The position numbers and the translations under genes are program-made. Below, piece after piece: positions 1 to 8,360 of a DNA stretch of 64,000 nt. Source of the DNA: Psychroflexus sediminis. GTDB lineage: Bacteria; Bacteroidota; Bacteroidia; Flavobacteriales; Flavobacteriaceae. The stretch's first letter is position 1; each line of letters begins with the position of its first letter. The notes under the pieces were generated by a model, which had not been told where the DNA came from, made no database searches, and saw only the letters and a list, made by a program, of their open reading frames with translations. The stretch covers positions 1-64,000 of the forward strand of contig NZ_FNCW01000007.1 of assembly GCF_900099815.1 (NCBI RefSeq), read 5' to 3'.

Positions 1-278
1 GATCGTTCTTCGTTTTCAATTAACTGGTTTTTTTACTCTTAGAGAAATTAAAGTTTTAAGTTATTTTATATATATCGATTTTTAATTAAAGTTTCCATTA
101 CTTTTTACCATCGCCGTAAAAAGTAACCAAAAAGGTCTAGGCTGACTAAAAAAACATAAGAAAACCCTACGGAATCCCCCGCCACAGATAAAAAATAACT
201 CAACCGCCTATCGTCGGTTTCAAACAGATTTTTATCTTTTAACCCTTTCTGCTTCCTTGGTTTTCAATGTTTTTTTAG

Positions 279-505
279 TAGGCCATTCTTTTAATTATCA
301 AATGCTTTTTCTACTCCTCCACTATACCACTACACCAATAAACGACTACACGACTAGACGGTGAACAGTGAACGGTGAACTGTCAACTGTTTCACATTAT
401 AAAAAGTAGGCCGTTTCCACTATACTACTACTCCACTATACGAATACACCATTACTCGACTACACGGTAAACGGTGAACGGTCAACTGTAAACTATAAAC
501 CGCCA
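279..505. repeat. Degenerate intergenic direct repeats upstream of nothing coding (gap 1-510)
   Basis: The first 510 bases hold no supportable gene. Two imperfect copies (about 279-392 and 407-500) each start with GTAGGCC, continue with CCACTATAC/ACTACAC-type pentamers and end in GTGAACGGTGAAC and GTCAACTGTAAAC-like words. A related patch occurs at about 23847-23945, and the word ACTGTCAAC recurs in the tandem array at 24451-24534. This looks like slippage-prone low-complexity spacer DNA rather than a regulatory region. The segment 100-270 (AAAAAGTAACCAAAAAGG and following) resembles dispersed intergenic repeats of this phylum, but has no second copy here. Confidence 0.5.
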
Positions 506-510
506 CCGAC

Positions 511-1137
511 TCACAACTCATCATCATATGACTTACGAATCAGTTCTGCTTTTGAATTGATTTCCAGGGCTTTATAAATATTCTTGATATGGCTTCTTAC
601 CGTGTCCAGGGAAATGAATAAATCGGAAGCGATCATCTTATAACTTTTCCCGTTTACAATACCGCTGACGATTTCGAGTTGCCTTTCGGTGAGTTGACTT
701 TTGGGTTTGGGCTTGTAATAATCTGCAATTTTTCTGGCGATGGCGGGGGACATATAGGAACCGCCCTGAGCCACAACTTCCACCGCATCTTTGATTTTGG
801 GCAGTGAGCTTCGCTTGGAGATATAAGAACAGGCCCCCGCGCTTAAGGCCTTAAAAATGACATCGGTTTCCTCAAAGGTCGTGAGGATGATCACTTCCAG
901 TGCCGGTAAAATGGATTTGATCTCCGGCAAAGCCTCAATACCACTTCGTCCGGGCAACTGTATGTCCAGCAATAAAATAAAATCCGCATCCAACTTGTTT
1001 ATCCACAGGATAAACTGCTCCACACTCCCGAAAGTCTCCAGTAGCTGTATGGATTTTTGCATAGTGAAAAAGGACACCAGCCCGTCCAGAACCACCGGGT
1101 CATCTTCTACAATTACAATGTTGATTTGTGCTGACAA
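511..1137 (-). CDS. LuxR/NarL-family response regulator
   Basis: This is a cytoplasmic DNA-binding response regulator of 208 aa, the usual length for the NarL/FixJ family. The receiver domain (about residues 5-120) shows the acidic pocket E11-D12-D13, the phospho-acceptor Asp58 in LLLDIQLPG, Thr86 and Lys108. A LuxR-type helix-turn-helix follows at about 145-203 (LTERQLEIV, then SLDTVRSHIKNIYKAL). It lies 63 bases downstream of the sensor kinase gene on the same strand, so the two are almost certainly partners. A 20-base palindrome sits in that gap, 40-60 bases before the start codon, and is a candidate autoregulatory site. The targets are not shown by the sequence; the divergent cluster starting at 4365 is the obvious candidate. 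Confidence 0.93.
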   Translation of the reverse strand: MSAQINIVIVEDDPVVLDGLVSFFTMQKSIQLLETFGSVEQFILWINKLDADFILLLDIQLPGRSGIEALPEIKSILPALEVIILTTFEETDVIFKALSAGACSYISKRSSLPKIKDAVEVVAQGGSYMSPAIARKIADYYKPKPKSQLTERQLEIVSGIVNGKSYKMIASDLFISLDTVRSHIKNIYKALEINSKAELIRKSYDDEL

Positions 1138-1176
1138 TTTTTTGGGATAAGTAAATTAAAATTATCGATAAGCTCC

Positions 1177-1196
1177 AATCACATCTTGATGTGATT
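1177..1196. promoter_or_regulatory. Palindromic operator candidate upstream of the response regulator
   Basis: AATCACATC TT GATGTGATT is a perfect inverted repeat with 9-bp arms and a 2-base centre. It begins just after the kinase stop codon and 40 bases before the regulator start. A closely related palindrome lies in front of the kinase gene at 4278-4297 (16 of 20 bases identical). NarL/LuxR-type regulators commonly bind such inverted repeats, so autoregulation is inferred, not shown. Confidence 0.5.
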
Positions 1197-1200
1197 TACA

Positions 1201-4200
1201 TTAAATACTTTGCGGTAAGTAAACTTTCACCCCAAAGCCGTCTTCATAATCAAAAGTCAGTTGCCCGTTGAGGTTTTCGCATCTTAATTTCATATTGGCC
1301 AGACCCATTCCTGTTCCGCATTCAAAAGTTCCCACACAGCCGTTGTCTTTGATCTGAAGAATACACTGCTCGTTTTTATTGGAAATCTTTATGCTTACCT
1401 TATCCGCATTGGAATGTTTGATGATATTGGTGACGGCTTCTTTGAATATTAAAAAAAGATTCCGCTTGCAGTTAAAGTTGATTTTTCTGTTGGGATTCGA
1501 AACATCGGCTTCAATGCTGTAAGTGATTTGAGCAGGAAGGAGCATTTCTTCTGCCAGTTCCTGCATGCGCTCCAGCAAATCGGCCAAGGTATCTCGTCTG
1601 CTGTCAATACTCCAGACCAAATCCCGCATATGAGAGATGGTATCTCTGCTCATGGTTGTGATTCTATGCAGCCTGGTTTTATCAATTTTATGATTGGTTT
1701 GCATCTCCAGCATTTCGGTCTGCATGGCCAAACCTGTGAGCATGGAACCCACATCATCATGTAAATCGCTCGAAATTTTAGTCCGTAAACGTTCCATTGC
1801 TAAAGCCTGATTGAGCCGATAGCGATAAAATGCATAAAACAAACCGAGAATAAATGCTCCCGCTAAGGCTATAAACCACCAGCGTTTATAGAAAATCTGC
1901 CGCACAGTAATCGGAACCGATAAGATGGAAGCACTATCAATGCCACGGGAATCTTTACCTTTTATTTTTAAAACATAATCGCCGGCCGGCAACTGGTTAT
2001 AACGAATTGAAGTGGAATTACCCTGGGGAAACCACTGCTCTTCAAAACCTTCAAGTTTTGTGCTAAAGCTGTTTTTTTGATTCTGAAAATAGCTGGTCAT
2101 CGTCCATTCGATTTCAAAATACTGATCGTAGGGGGATAAATTTAAGGCTGTAGACTCTGTTTTGTTATAATCTATTTTGAAATTTGATTTGTTCTTGTTG
2201 TTATATCCTTTTGCAGCCAAAAGCCGTAAGCTTGGCGGATCAGACTCCCTGGAAATACCCTGTGGCTTAAAGCTGTTTAATCCGTTCATCCCTCCGAAAT
2301 AAAAATGACCCCGGCTGTCTTTAAAAAAGGAGGAATAATTGAATTCGTAATGTGACAGGCCATCTTCAGTATAAAAATTTTGAAAGATCCCGGTCGTTTT
2401 CTCCAAATGAGATAAACCATCGTAGGTACTTATCCATAAACCATTGTCATCATCGGACAGCAAACCCACGACATTGTTATTTGGTAATTGCTGAGATTTG
2501 GTAAAGGCTTTTACAGTATGACCATCTGCTGAAATATAATTGAGACCTCCACCGTAAGTCCCCACCCAAAGGTTCGCGTCTCTATCTTCCTCTAAAACGA
2601 GAATGCAGTCTCTTGAAATACCAGGGGTGGTTTCTCTGGTATATTGTTTTTCAACAGATCCACTAAGATGTATTTTGAGTAGTCCGTCAGTTTGAGTTCC
2701 TATCCAAACAATACTGTCTGTCTGACTTTCTTCAAAAAACCTGAAATTAGAAATAGCGGGAGTGGTTTCAGAATCAGAAAAAACAAACCTGCTCGTTTCA
2801 TTTTCAGGATCAAAAAGCACTAACTGAGTCAGACTTTGACCAAAAAGCAATTTTCCATCACTGAGTTTAATTAAGGGGTTTTGTCCCTTAAAAGTCACAT
2901 GATTACGAAATTCGTCATAGCTTTTAATGCTTCCATTTTTTAAGTTGATTTTCAGCAAAGTCTCTCCTAAAGTAAAAACATGCTTTTTTTCATCATCAAC
3001 GACAAAAAAATTGGCGGTATGTTTAAAGGCCTCCAGGGACTGGCTTTCCAAATTGAGTTGAAGTGTACCCACTTTTCCGCTTTGGGTCTGATAGAAAATT
3101 TTGTTCTTGTTTTCACATTTAGCAAAAATAGTCCCCTTGTGATCCTCAAAGATACCGCGCATGGAGTTTCCCCAGCCTTCATTATTTGCCTTAAATAAGG
3201 GTTTAAACAACTCCTCGCCAATTCTTATTTTAAATAAGCCGTTATCTGTTGCTACCCAAAGTAATTTGGAAGCATCAATAAAAAGGCCTCTGATTTTTGA
3301 ATATTCAAACCTGGCTTTAAGTTGTTGGGTGTAGTCCGTAAACACCCCTCCCGGACTCATGCGATAAAGTTCAGTTTCTCCGGCAAACCAAATGTGTTTT
3401 TGGTAATCTTCTATGGCGTAATAAAATTGAATATTTTTTTTAAACAGGTGTTTACGCTGTAAGCTGTTCTCATCAAAGGTGAAAATTCCGAGTTCCTGTT
3501 GTGGAAAAAAATAGTGGGTATTGCTGGAATCATAAAAGGAAACATTAAACTTCAGCTCAGAGCCATACCATTCAAAGCTTGACAGATCAAATTTAGCTTT
3601 CAGATTTCCGCCGGCATCAAATTTATAACTTCCGAAAGGGGTGCTCCATAGTATATCACCCTGTTGATCTGAAATTAATCGGCTATAATCCAGCTTATCT
3701 ACTGAAATAGAATGTTTTATTTCAAACTGATCATCATTTAATTTTTGCAGGTATTGCGTGGCGTTTGCGTTTTTTTTGGTTTCAAAATCTTCACATATGA
3801 TCCAGATACTGCCATCCTTATTTTTCATCAGGTTCAAAACGGAACCCCTGATGTTATGCGGTCTGTGATAACTGAAAAGTTTATCGGTTGAAAGATCGAG
3901 TTTGAAGAGTTTTTCATTAGCGATATACCAGAGATGGTTGGCCGTGTCATCCATGAGCATTTCCCCTCTGATGTTTTCCTGCTCTATAAAAAAGGGATTG
4001 TTTTTATTGGAATTGTAAAGCTTAAAATGATAGCCGTCGTACCTCAACAAACCAAGCTCTGTTCCAAACCACATCATTTCATTGTTGTCCTGTGTTAAAT
4101 TTTTAACATCTCTAAACAGCAGCCCTTGCTCGGTAGTAAGCACATCTATTTGCCAGGGATTTTGAGCGAGCAGTTCTGAAGTCATTGACATAATGACCCA

Positions 4201-4275
4201 CAATACACAACCGATTAAAACCCTGACTTTCAATTTTATACGCGGATTTAAATCAAAGATAATCATTTCTGTCAT
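1201..4275 (-). CDS. Hybrid-type periplasmic beta-propeller sensor histidine kinase (HisKA_3 class)
   Basis: This 1024-aa membrane sensor has an N-terminal hydrophobic export segment (about 12-38) and a long periplasmic region of two-component propeller repeats (WxGT/DNGL motifs such as WFGTELGLLRYDG, WVATDNGLFKI and WVGTYGGGLNYI). A Y_Y_Y domain follows at about 690-785, then one TM helix at about 795-815. The HisKA_3 domain has the phospho-acceptor His839 in SDLHDDVGSML. The HATPase_c domain has its N box at NLFLIFKEAVTNIIKHS and the G boxes DNG and GMGLANM. It ends without a receiver or AraC domain, so it needs a separate regulator, which lies directly downstream. It is transcribed divergently from the cluster at 4365. 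Met4 is an alternative start. The signal sensed is unknown. Confidence 0.93.
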   Translation of the reverse strand: MTEMIIFDLNPRIKLKVRVLIGCVLWVIMSMTSELLAQNPWQIDVLTTEQGLLFRDVKNLTQDNNEMMWFGTELGLLRYDGYHFKLYNSNKNNPFFIEQENIRGEMLMDDTANHLWYIANEKLFKLDLSTDKLFSYHRPHNIRGSVLNLMKNKDGSIWIICEDFETKKNANATQYLQKLNDDQFEIKHSISVDKLDYSRLISDQQGDILWSTPFGSYKFDAGGNLKAKFDLSSFEWYGSELKFNVSFYDSSNTHYFFPQQELGIFTFDENSLQRKHLFKKNIQFYYAIEDYQKHIWFAGETELYRMSPGGVFTDYTQQLKARFEYSKIRGLFIDASKLLWVATDNGLFKIRIGEELFKPLFKANNEGWGNSMRGIFEDHKGTIFAKCENKNKIFYQTQSGKVGTLQLNLESQSLEAFKHTANFFVVDDEKKHVFTLGETLLKINLKNGSIKSYDEFRNHVTFKGQNPLIKLSDGKLLFGQSLTQLVLFDPENETSRFVFSDSETTPAISNFRFFEESQTDSIVWIGTQTDGLLKIHLSGSVEKQYTRETTPGISRDCILVLEEDRDANLWVGTYGGGLNYISADGHTVKAFTKSQQLPNNNVVGLLSDDDNGLWISTYDGLSHLEKTTGIFQNFYTEDGLSHYEFNYSSFFKDSRGHFYFGGMNGLNSFKPQGISRESDPPSLRLLAAKGYNNKNKSNFKIDYNKTESTALNLSPYDQYFEIEWTMTSYFQNQKNSFSTKLEGFEEQWFPQGNSTSIRYNQLPAGDYVLKIKGKDSRGIDSASILSVPITVRQIFYKRWWFIALAGAFILGLFYAFYRYRLNQALAMERLRTKISSDLHDDVGSMLTGLAMQTEMLEMQTNHKIDKTRLHRITTMSRDTISHMRDLVWSIDSRRDTLADLLERMQELAEEMLLPAQITYSIEADVSNPNRKINFNCKRNLFLIFKEAVTNIIKHSNADKVSIKISNKNEQCILQIKDNGCVGTFECGTGMGLANMKLRCENLNGQLTFDYEDGFGVKVYLPQSI

Positions 4276-4277
4276 AT

Positions 4278-4297
4278 AACCACATGAAGATGTGATT
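4278..4297. promoter_or_regulatory. Second copy of the two-component palindrome, in the kinase/cluster divergent promoter region
   Basis: AACCACAT GAAG ATGTGATT is an inverted repeat with 8-bp arms and one mismatch. It shares 16 of 20 bases with the site at 1177-1196. It lies 3 bases upstream of the kinase start codon and 68-87 bases upstream of the divergent gene at 4365, where it abuts a possible -33 element. A single bound regulator could act on both directions. Confidence 0.5.
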
Positions 4298-4326
4298 GAC
4301 AGATAAGCCTTTGTTGAATACTTTTC
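4297..4326 (+). promoter_or_regulatory. Possible Bacteroidota-type promoter for the 4365 cluster
   Basis: TTGAC (around 4296-4300) is followed after about 19-20 bases by TACTTTTC (4319-4326), a 7-of-8 match to the TAnnTTTG -7 consensus of this phylum. This would place transcription start near 4333 and give a leader of about 30 bases. The -33 element touches the palindrome at 4278-4297. This rests on a visual match only. Confidence 0.3.
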
Positions 4327-4364
4327 GACTGTTAAATTAACATAAATTATAAAAAAGATTAGTT

Positions 4365-5093
4365 ATGAAAAAATTAGTGATGATTATTCTGATGTTACCG
4401 CTTGTGGCCATGGCTCAAGAAGTTGATTCGCAGTTATTGACCTTAACAGAATTTACAGTCAAACAGGGGCATGCTGCTCAGTTTCTGGAAGGTGTCAAAA
4501 AATGGAAAACCTGCTACAACGAAAACAACGGTACCAATTCCTGGAACTTCTGGTCAAGAGTGCAGGGCGAAGGAAACGTGTATGGAGTTTCCGGCAACAT
4601 GTCCAACTGGGCTGAAATGGACAATGATGACGAGGCAGGAGAGGCCTGTAGAGTCGTCGCCATGAACTTTATTATGCCACATGTCGAAAAAGTGGTTTAT
4701 GACATCACCAGATCCATACCCAAATGGAGTAAAAAGAACCCATCTACAGATATGAAACTGGTTTGGGTGACCTATTTTAAAGTGAAGGATCGAGCTATGT
4801 TTAACGAGATCGTCAAAGATGTTTCTGGCACTCTGGCTGACGAAGAAGGCGAGCCAAGAGGCTATTGGTATGGCTTTATGGGTGGAGGCCTGGACGCACC
4901 TGATTATATGGTATCTGAAACCTTTCCAAGTTATGCCGCTCTGGATGAAGATGATAAAAAAGACAGTCCGTTTACCGTTTACAAAAAGGTACATGGTGAT
5001 AAAAAAGCTAAAGAAATGAACGAAATGTGGAGTAAGGCTGTCGATAAAGGCTGGTCTTACCTCTGGGAACTCAATCAGGATTTATCTAATTAA
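4365..5093 (+). CDS. Exported protein with tandem alpha/beta (dimeric-barrel-like) halves, function unknown
   Basis: This 242-aa protein has a clear signal peptide (MKKLVMIILMLPLVAMAQ, cleavage near residue 17) and is probably periplasmic. The mature part appears to hold two related halves (about 22-120 and 128-238). Each starts with a strand of the type LTEFTVKQGHAAQF or VTYFKVKDRAMF and later has an aromatic-rich segment with Y.VS..... and a W or Y-A motif. This resembles the ferredoxin-like folds of the ABM/NIPSNAP kind, but I cannot assign a family. It is the first gene of the plus-strand run, 12 bases before a similar exported protein. No catalytic motif is evident. Confidence 0.8.
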   Translation: MKKLVMIILMLPLVAMAQEVDSQLLTLTEFTVKQGHAAQFLEGVKKWKTCYNENNGTNSWNFWSRVQGEGNVYGVSGNMSNWAEMDNDDEAGEACRVVAMNFIMPHVEKVVYDITRSIPKWSKKNPSTDMKLVWVTYFKVKDRAMFNEIVKDVSGTLADEEGEPRGYWYGFMGGGLDAPDYMVSETFPSYAALDEDDKKDSPFTVYKKVHGDKKAKEMNEMWSKAVDKGWSYLWELNQDLSN

Positions 5094-5105
5094 AAACTAT
5101 ATATC

Positions 5106-5864
5106 ATGAAAACAATCAGCAAAATTTTAAACGTCTTAGCCCTAATGCTTTTGGGGGCCACCTTTTGTACTGCGCAGATTCAGCCGTACAGAATTCACGT
5201 CGATCACGTCTATCCTTCCAGTTCTGAAGAGTATGAAAAAATAGCCGAAAAACTGGCAGACTTAGCCAAAGATAACAAGGAAGAAAGAGGATGGCATGTC
5301 TTATGGACCGATGACAACCGCGTTATTTCAATGACTCCCGTCAGCGGCTGGGAGGATTTGGGAACCGAATTCATGCCAAATACACGGACTAAACTTGGTG
5401 ATGAAAAATTCGCTGAGCTATTTCAGGAGTTTGACAAGCATTACGACACCCACAGTGATAATATTATCATGTTAAGTGAAAAATATTCTTATATGCCTAC
5501 TGGCCTTGATATATCCCCTGAAGGTCAAAACTATAGAAAAAACATGATCTTATACCACAAGGCGCGTGATCGTGAAAAAATCATAGAAATAGCCGGAAAA
5601 TTCAAGGAGCTTTACTCTAAAAAAGGGTCGACGGCCCACTATCGTTTCTATATGAGTGGATTTGGAAATCCAGAAGCCTATGTTCTGGTCTCCAGCTCAG
5701 CAGAAAGCCGTCTGGAACATGCCAAACGAAACGAAAAAAACCAGAAACTCTTAGGAGAGGATGCAGGCAAACTCTGGAAAGAGCTTACGCAGTATGTAAC
5801 GAAAATAGAGCATATGGAAGGAAATATGATGCCAAAGCTATCCTATGTTCCTACTAAATCTTAA
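5106..5864 (+). CDS. Exported protein related to its upstream neighbour, function unknown
   Basis: This 252-aa protein has a signal peptide (hydrophobic core ALMLLGATFCTA, cleavage after Ala23) and the same general plan as the 4365 product. It has two alpha/beta segments of roughly 100 residues, one beginning YRIHVDHVYPSSSEEYEKI and the other NMILYHKARDREKIIEI. It lies 12 bases downstream of its neighbour, so the pair is cotranscribed and may act as partners or a heterodimer (inference). No known active-site motif is visible. A strong hairpin follows in the gap to the next gene and may end or attenuate this transcript. Confidence 0.78.
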   Translation: MKTISKILNVLALMLLGATFCTAQIQPYRIHVDHVYPSSSEEYEKIAEKLADLAKDNKEERGWHVLWTDDNRVISMTPVSGWEDLGTEFMPNTRTKLGDEKFAELFQEFDKHYDTHSDNIIMLSEKYSYMPTGLDISPEGQNYRKNMILYHKARDREKIIEIAGKFKELYSKKGSTAHYRFYMSGFGNPEAYVLVSSSAESRLEHAKRNEKNQKLLGEDAGKLWKELTQYVTKIEHMEGNMMPKLSYVPTKS

Positions 5865-5927
5865 CCAGAAAGAAGCCGGAACATATTTTGTAAAAAGCAG
5901 CCGCTTTAACGGCATAAGCTAAGTGTT

Positions 5928-5970
5928 GTTTTGTATAGTCCTCAAGCATGGCGGCAGGGCTATACAAAAC
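5928..5970. terminator. Long hairpin between 5106 gene and SnoaL-like gene
   Basis: GTTTTGTATAGTCCT and AGGGCTATACAAAAC form a 15-bp stem with one G-T pair around a 13-base loop. The right arm is followed by TATTTAAAAAGG rather than a U-run. It could be a Rho-independent terminator without a clean U tract, an mRNA-stabilising or processing stem, or a protein-binding site. A smaller stem (GCCG/CGGC) lies just upstream at about 5900-5914. Confidence 0.45.
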
Positions 5971-6028
5971 TATTTAAAAAGGATAGCGCATAAGCGATTC
6001 TGAAAACAACTATTAATAAATCAACACC

Positions 6029-6892
6029 ATGAAAAAACTAATTTTAGCAGGACTTAGCCTCGGCCTTATTATGGCCTGCCAGAACCAGGGAAAACGCTAC
6101 ACCCAGGAATCTCCGGAAATAGAGACTTACAAAAAGGTCATCAAAGCCTATGAAGATCAGGATTGGGGGAGTTTTGCCATGCATTATGCGGATACTGCAA
6201 TGATAGCTAACAATGTTACCGAAGATAAGGCTATAAGCCTGGATGAATTTATTGAATCCAATAAAGAAGACGCCTCGCTTTTTACCTCCTGGTATTTTGT
6301 AGACGCCAAGGATGAATTCGAAATGGTTACCACGGATAAAGGTGAAACCTGGGTAAACTACTGGGGGCTTTGGCAGGGTATACTCAAGACCGATGGTAAT
6401 ATCTATGATATACCGGCACATATAACCGTTCAATTTGTGGATGGAAAAATTGTAAAAGAATTCGGGTACTGGGACGTCTCTCCCCTTCTTTTAAATCCTA
6501 ATAACATTGTTGTCATCGACCAGTTATACAAAGCTTTTTCAGCAGGGGAAATTCCTAAAGTCCTGGAACTGATGGATGAAAACATCGTCTGGAATGAAGC
6601 GGAAGGCAATGCCTATGCCGACGGTAATCCGTACATCGGTCCGGAGGCGGTATTAAATGGTGTTTTTGCCAGAGTGGGTTCAGAATATGAATTTTTCAAC
6701 TTACAGGACATCGAGTTGCATAATATGAGGGATAATCAGGTCCTGGCCACCCTGCGTTATGACGCCAAGCACAACAATGGCAATAGTTTCAATGCTCAGG
6801 TCGCCCATTTGTGGACTTTGAGTGATGCAAAAATCACGGCTTTTCAGCAGTATGTGGACACCAAAAAACTCCATGACGCTACAGGTAACTAA
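6029..6892 (+). CDS. Lipoprotein with two NTF2/SnoaL-like domains
   Basis: This 287-aa protein has a lipoprotein signal ending in LIMAC (Cys17), so it should be anchored in an envelope membrane. Two NTF2-like cone-barrel domains can be read. The first (about 32-150) starts YKKVIKAYEDQDWGSFAMHYADTA; the second (about 158-285) starts VVIDQLYKAFSAGEIPKVLELM and contains VWNEAEG and YIGPEAVLNGVF, typical of SnoaL-type proteins. These folds act as small-molecule binding or isomerase/cyclase/dehydratase domains, and nothing here fixes the substrate. Two further NTF2-like exported proteins occur in the same cluster (6969 and 14044). Confidence 0.82.
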   Translation: MKKLILAGLSLGLIMACQNQGKRYTQESPEIETYKKVIKAYEDQDWGSFAMHYADTAMIANNVTEDKAISLDEFIESNKEDASLFTSWYFVDAKDEFEMVTTDKGETWVNYWGLWQGILKTDGNIYDIPAHITVQFVDGKIVKEFGYWDVSPLLLNPNNIVVIDQLYKAFSAGEIPKVLELMDENIVWNEAEGNAYADGNPYIGPEAVLNGVFARVGSEYEFFNLQDIELHNMRDNQVLATLRYDAKHNNGNSFNAQVAHLWTLSDAKITAFQQYVDTKKLHDATGN

Positions 6893-6968
6893 TTTTAGTT
6901 GAGGTCTAAATGAAAAGTAAAACCAATATTAAGATGAGTGTTTAAAAGCTCACTATGATGATTTAATT

Positions 6969-7394
6969 ATGACAAGTTCTCGAAATCTTATGTTCTCTGT
7001 ACTGGTAATTGTTTTGATTACTCCAGTGCTGCAGGCTCAAAACAGAAAGAATCAAAAAGCGGTCAGGGATATTTACATGCAGCTGCAAACGGGCAATTCA
7101 TCAGCTATAAATCAGCTGAAATTAAACAATGATACTACCGGGGACAGATACACCATCACCTTATATGCTATTCTACGCCATGAATGGACGGGGGTGTATT
7201 TTGACAAGATTCAGCTGCAGGAAGTCGGAAAAGATAAAATTGAAGTTACCGGTAAAGTTACCGGCCGGCAACCCACAGAGTGCGAAATCGTATCTACAAA
7301 TTTCAAACACATGTGGACGCTAAGGGACGGACAAATCATCAAATTTGATGACTCCCCAAATCATGAGAAACTTCATGAGCTTTCAAGCAACTGA
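6969..7394 (+). CDS. Small exported NTF2-like protein
   Basis: This 141-aa protein has an N-terminal signal peptide (core FSVLVIVLITPVLQAQ). The mature part starts with a helix (KNQKAVRDIYMQLQTGN) and ends with strands containing CEIVSTNFKHMWTLRDGQIIKFDD, which fits the C-terminal half of an NTF2/SnoaL-like domain. The pocket residues usual for this family are not conserved enough to predict activity. It is 20 bases upstream of a short-chain dehydrogenase and likely cotranscribed with it. The family assignment is tentative. Confidence 0.7.
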   Translation: MTSSRNLMFSVLVIVLITPVLQAQNRKNQKAVRDIYMQLQTGNSSAINQLKLNNDTTGDRYTITLYAILRHEWTGVYFDKIQLQEVGKDKIEVTGKVTGRQPTECEIVSTNFKHMWTLRDGQIIKFDDSPNHEKLHELSSN

Positions 7395-7414
7395 GTTTTT
7401 AAAAACTATAAAAA

Positions 7415-8269
7415 ATGAAAACCGCATTAATCACAGGGACAAGTAAAGGCATTGGCCTTGAAACTGCCCTTGCTTTTGGAAGATCTGGTCATAAGGTGTT
7501 TGCGACAATGCGCAATACGTCCATGGCTGAAGATTTTAAACAAAGGATAGCAGCAGAATCCCTGGATATCAGTATATCTGAAATGGACGTAGACTCTGAT
7601 GCCTCGGTCAAAAAATGTGTGGAGACCATAATCAGCACACACGGAAACATAGACGTTTTAGTCAATAATGCTGGTATTGAGCGTCATGGCTCTGTTGAAG
7701 AACTCCAGATGGAAGATTTTAAATCTGTTATGGAGACCAATTATTTTGGTGTATTGCGATGCATCAAAAGCGTCCTTCCTAGCATGAGAAAGAGTCAGGA
7801 GGGCTGCATTATAAACATATCCTCAGTTTCCGGTCATATTTCAAGCAGTCCCCTGGGGGCTTATGCGGCGAGTAAATTTGCGCTTGAGGCCTTAAGTGAA
7901 GCTTTGGCAGGCGAAGTAAAACCCTTTAACATTCGTGTTGCCATCGTAGAGCCGGGGATTATAAATACACAGATGGCAAGCGGTATCAGTATAGATAAGG
8001 AGTCTCTTTATCCCCATTCAAAGCGTCTCGCCGGACTGTTCTCAGCATCACTAAAAACACCAACACCATCAACATTGGTCGCGGACAAAATTTTGGAAGT
8101 GGCGGAAAGTGGCACCTGGAAATTAAGACATCCTGTTGGTCCCGATGCCGAACCATTTATTCAATGGCGCAAATCCATGAACGACGAACAATGGGTGGAC
8201 TGGAGCGCTTGCAGCGATGATGACTGGTATGAGTCAGTAGAACAAAATTTCGGATTAAATGCCAGATGA
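7415..8269 (+). CDS. Short-chain dehydrogenase/reductase (classical SDR)
   Basis: This is a 284-aa cytoplasmic oxidoreductase. The Rossmann motif TGTSKGIG is at residues 7-14, the NNAG motif lies in VLVNNAGIER, Ser is in NISSVSG, and the catalytic pair is Y150-xxx-K154 in YAASK, so it should be active with NAD(P)H. The R in ATMRNTS after strand 2 suggests NADP preference (inference). It resembles the SDR at 11295 in several segments (GHKVxAxMRNTS; VEPG and QPG loops), so the two are probably paralogs. The substrate is unknown. Confidence 0.93.
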   Translation: MKTALITGTSKGIGLETALAFGRSGHKVFATMRNTSMAEDFKQRIAAESLDISISEMDVDSDASVKKCVETIISTHGNIDVLVNNAGIERHGSVEELQMEDFKSVMETNYFGVLRCIKSVLPSMRKSQEGCIINISSVSGHISSSPLGAYAASKFALEALSEALAGEVKPFNIRVAIVEPGIINTQMASGISIDKESLYPHSKRLAGLFSASLKTPTPSTLVADKILEVAESGTWKLRHPVGPDAEPFIQWRKSMNDEQWVDWSACSDDDWYESVEQNFGLNAR

Positions 8270-8360
8270 AATTTAAATCACCGGATTCCTGATCCTAAAC
8301 AACTAAACGCATCCCTCAGAAGTCTTAAAATCACAAACAAACCGACTGAATGTAAGTCTT

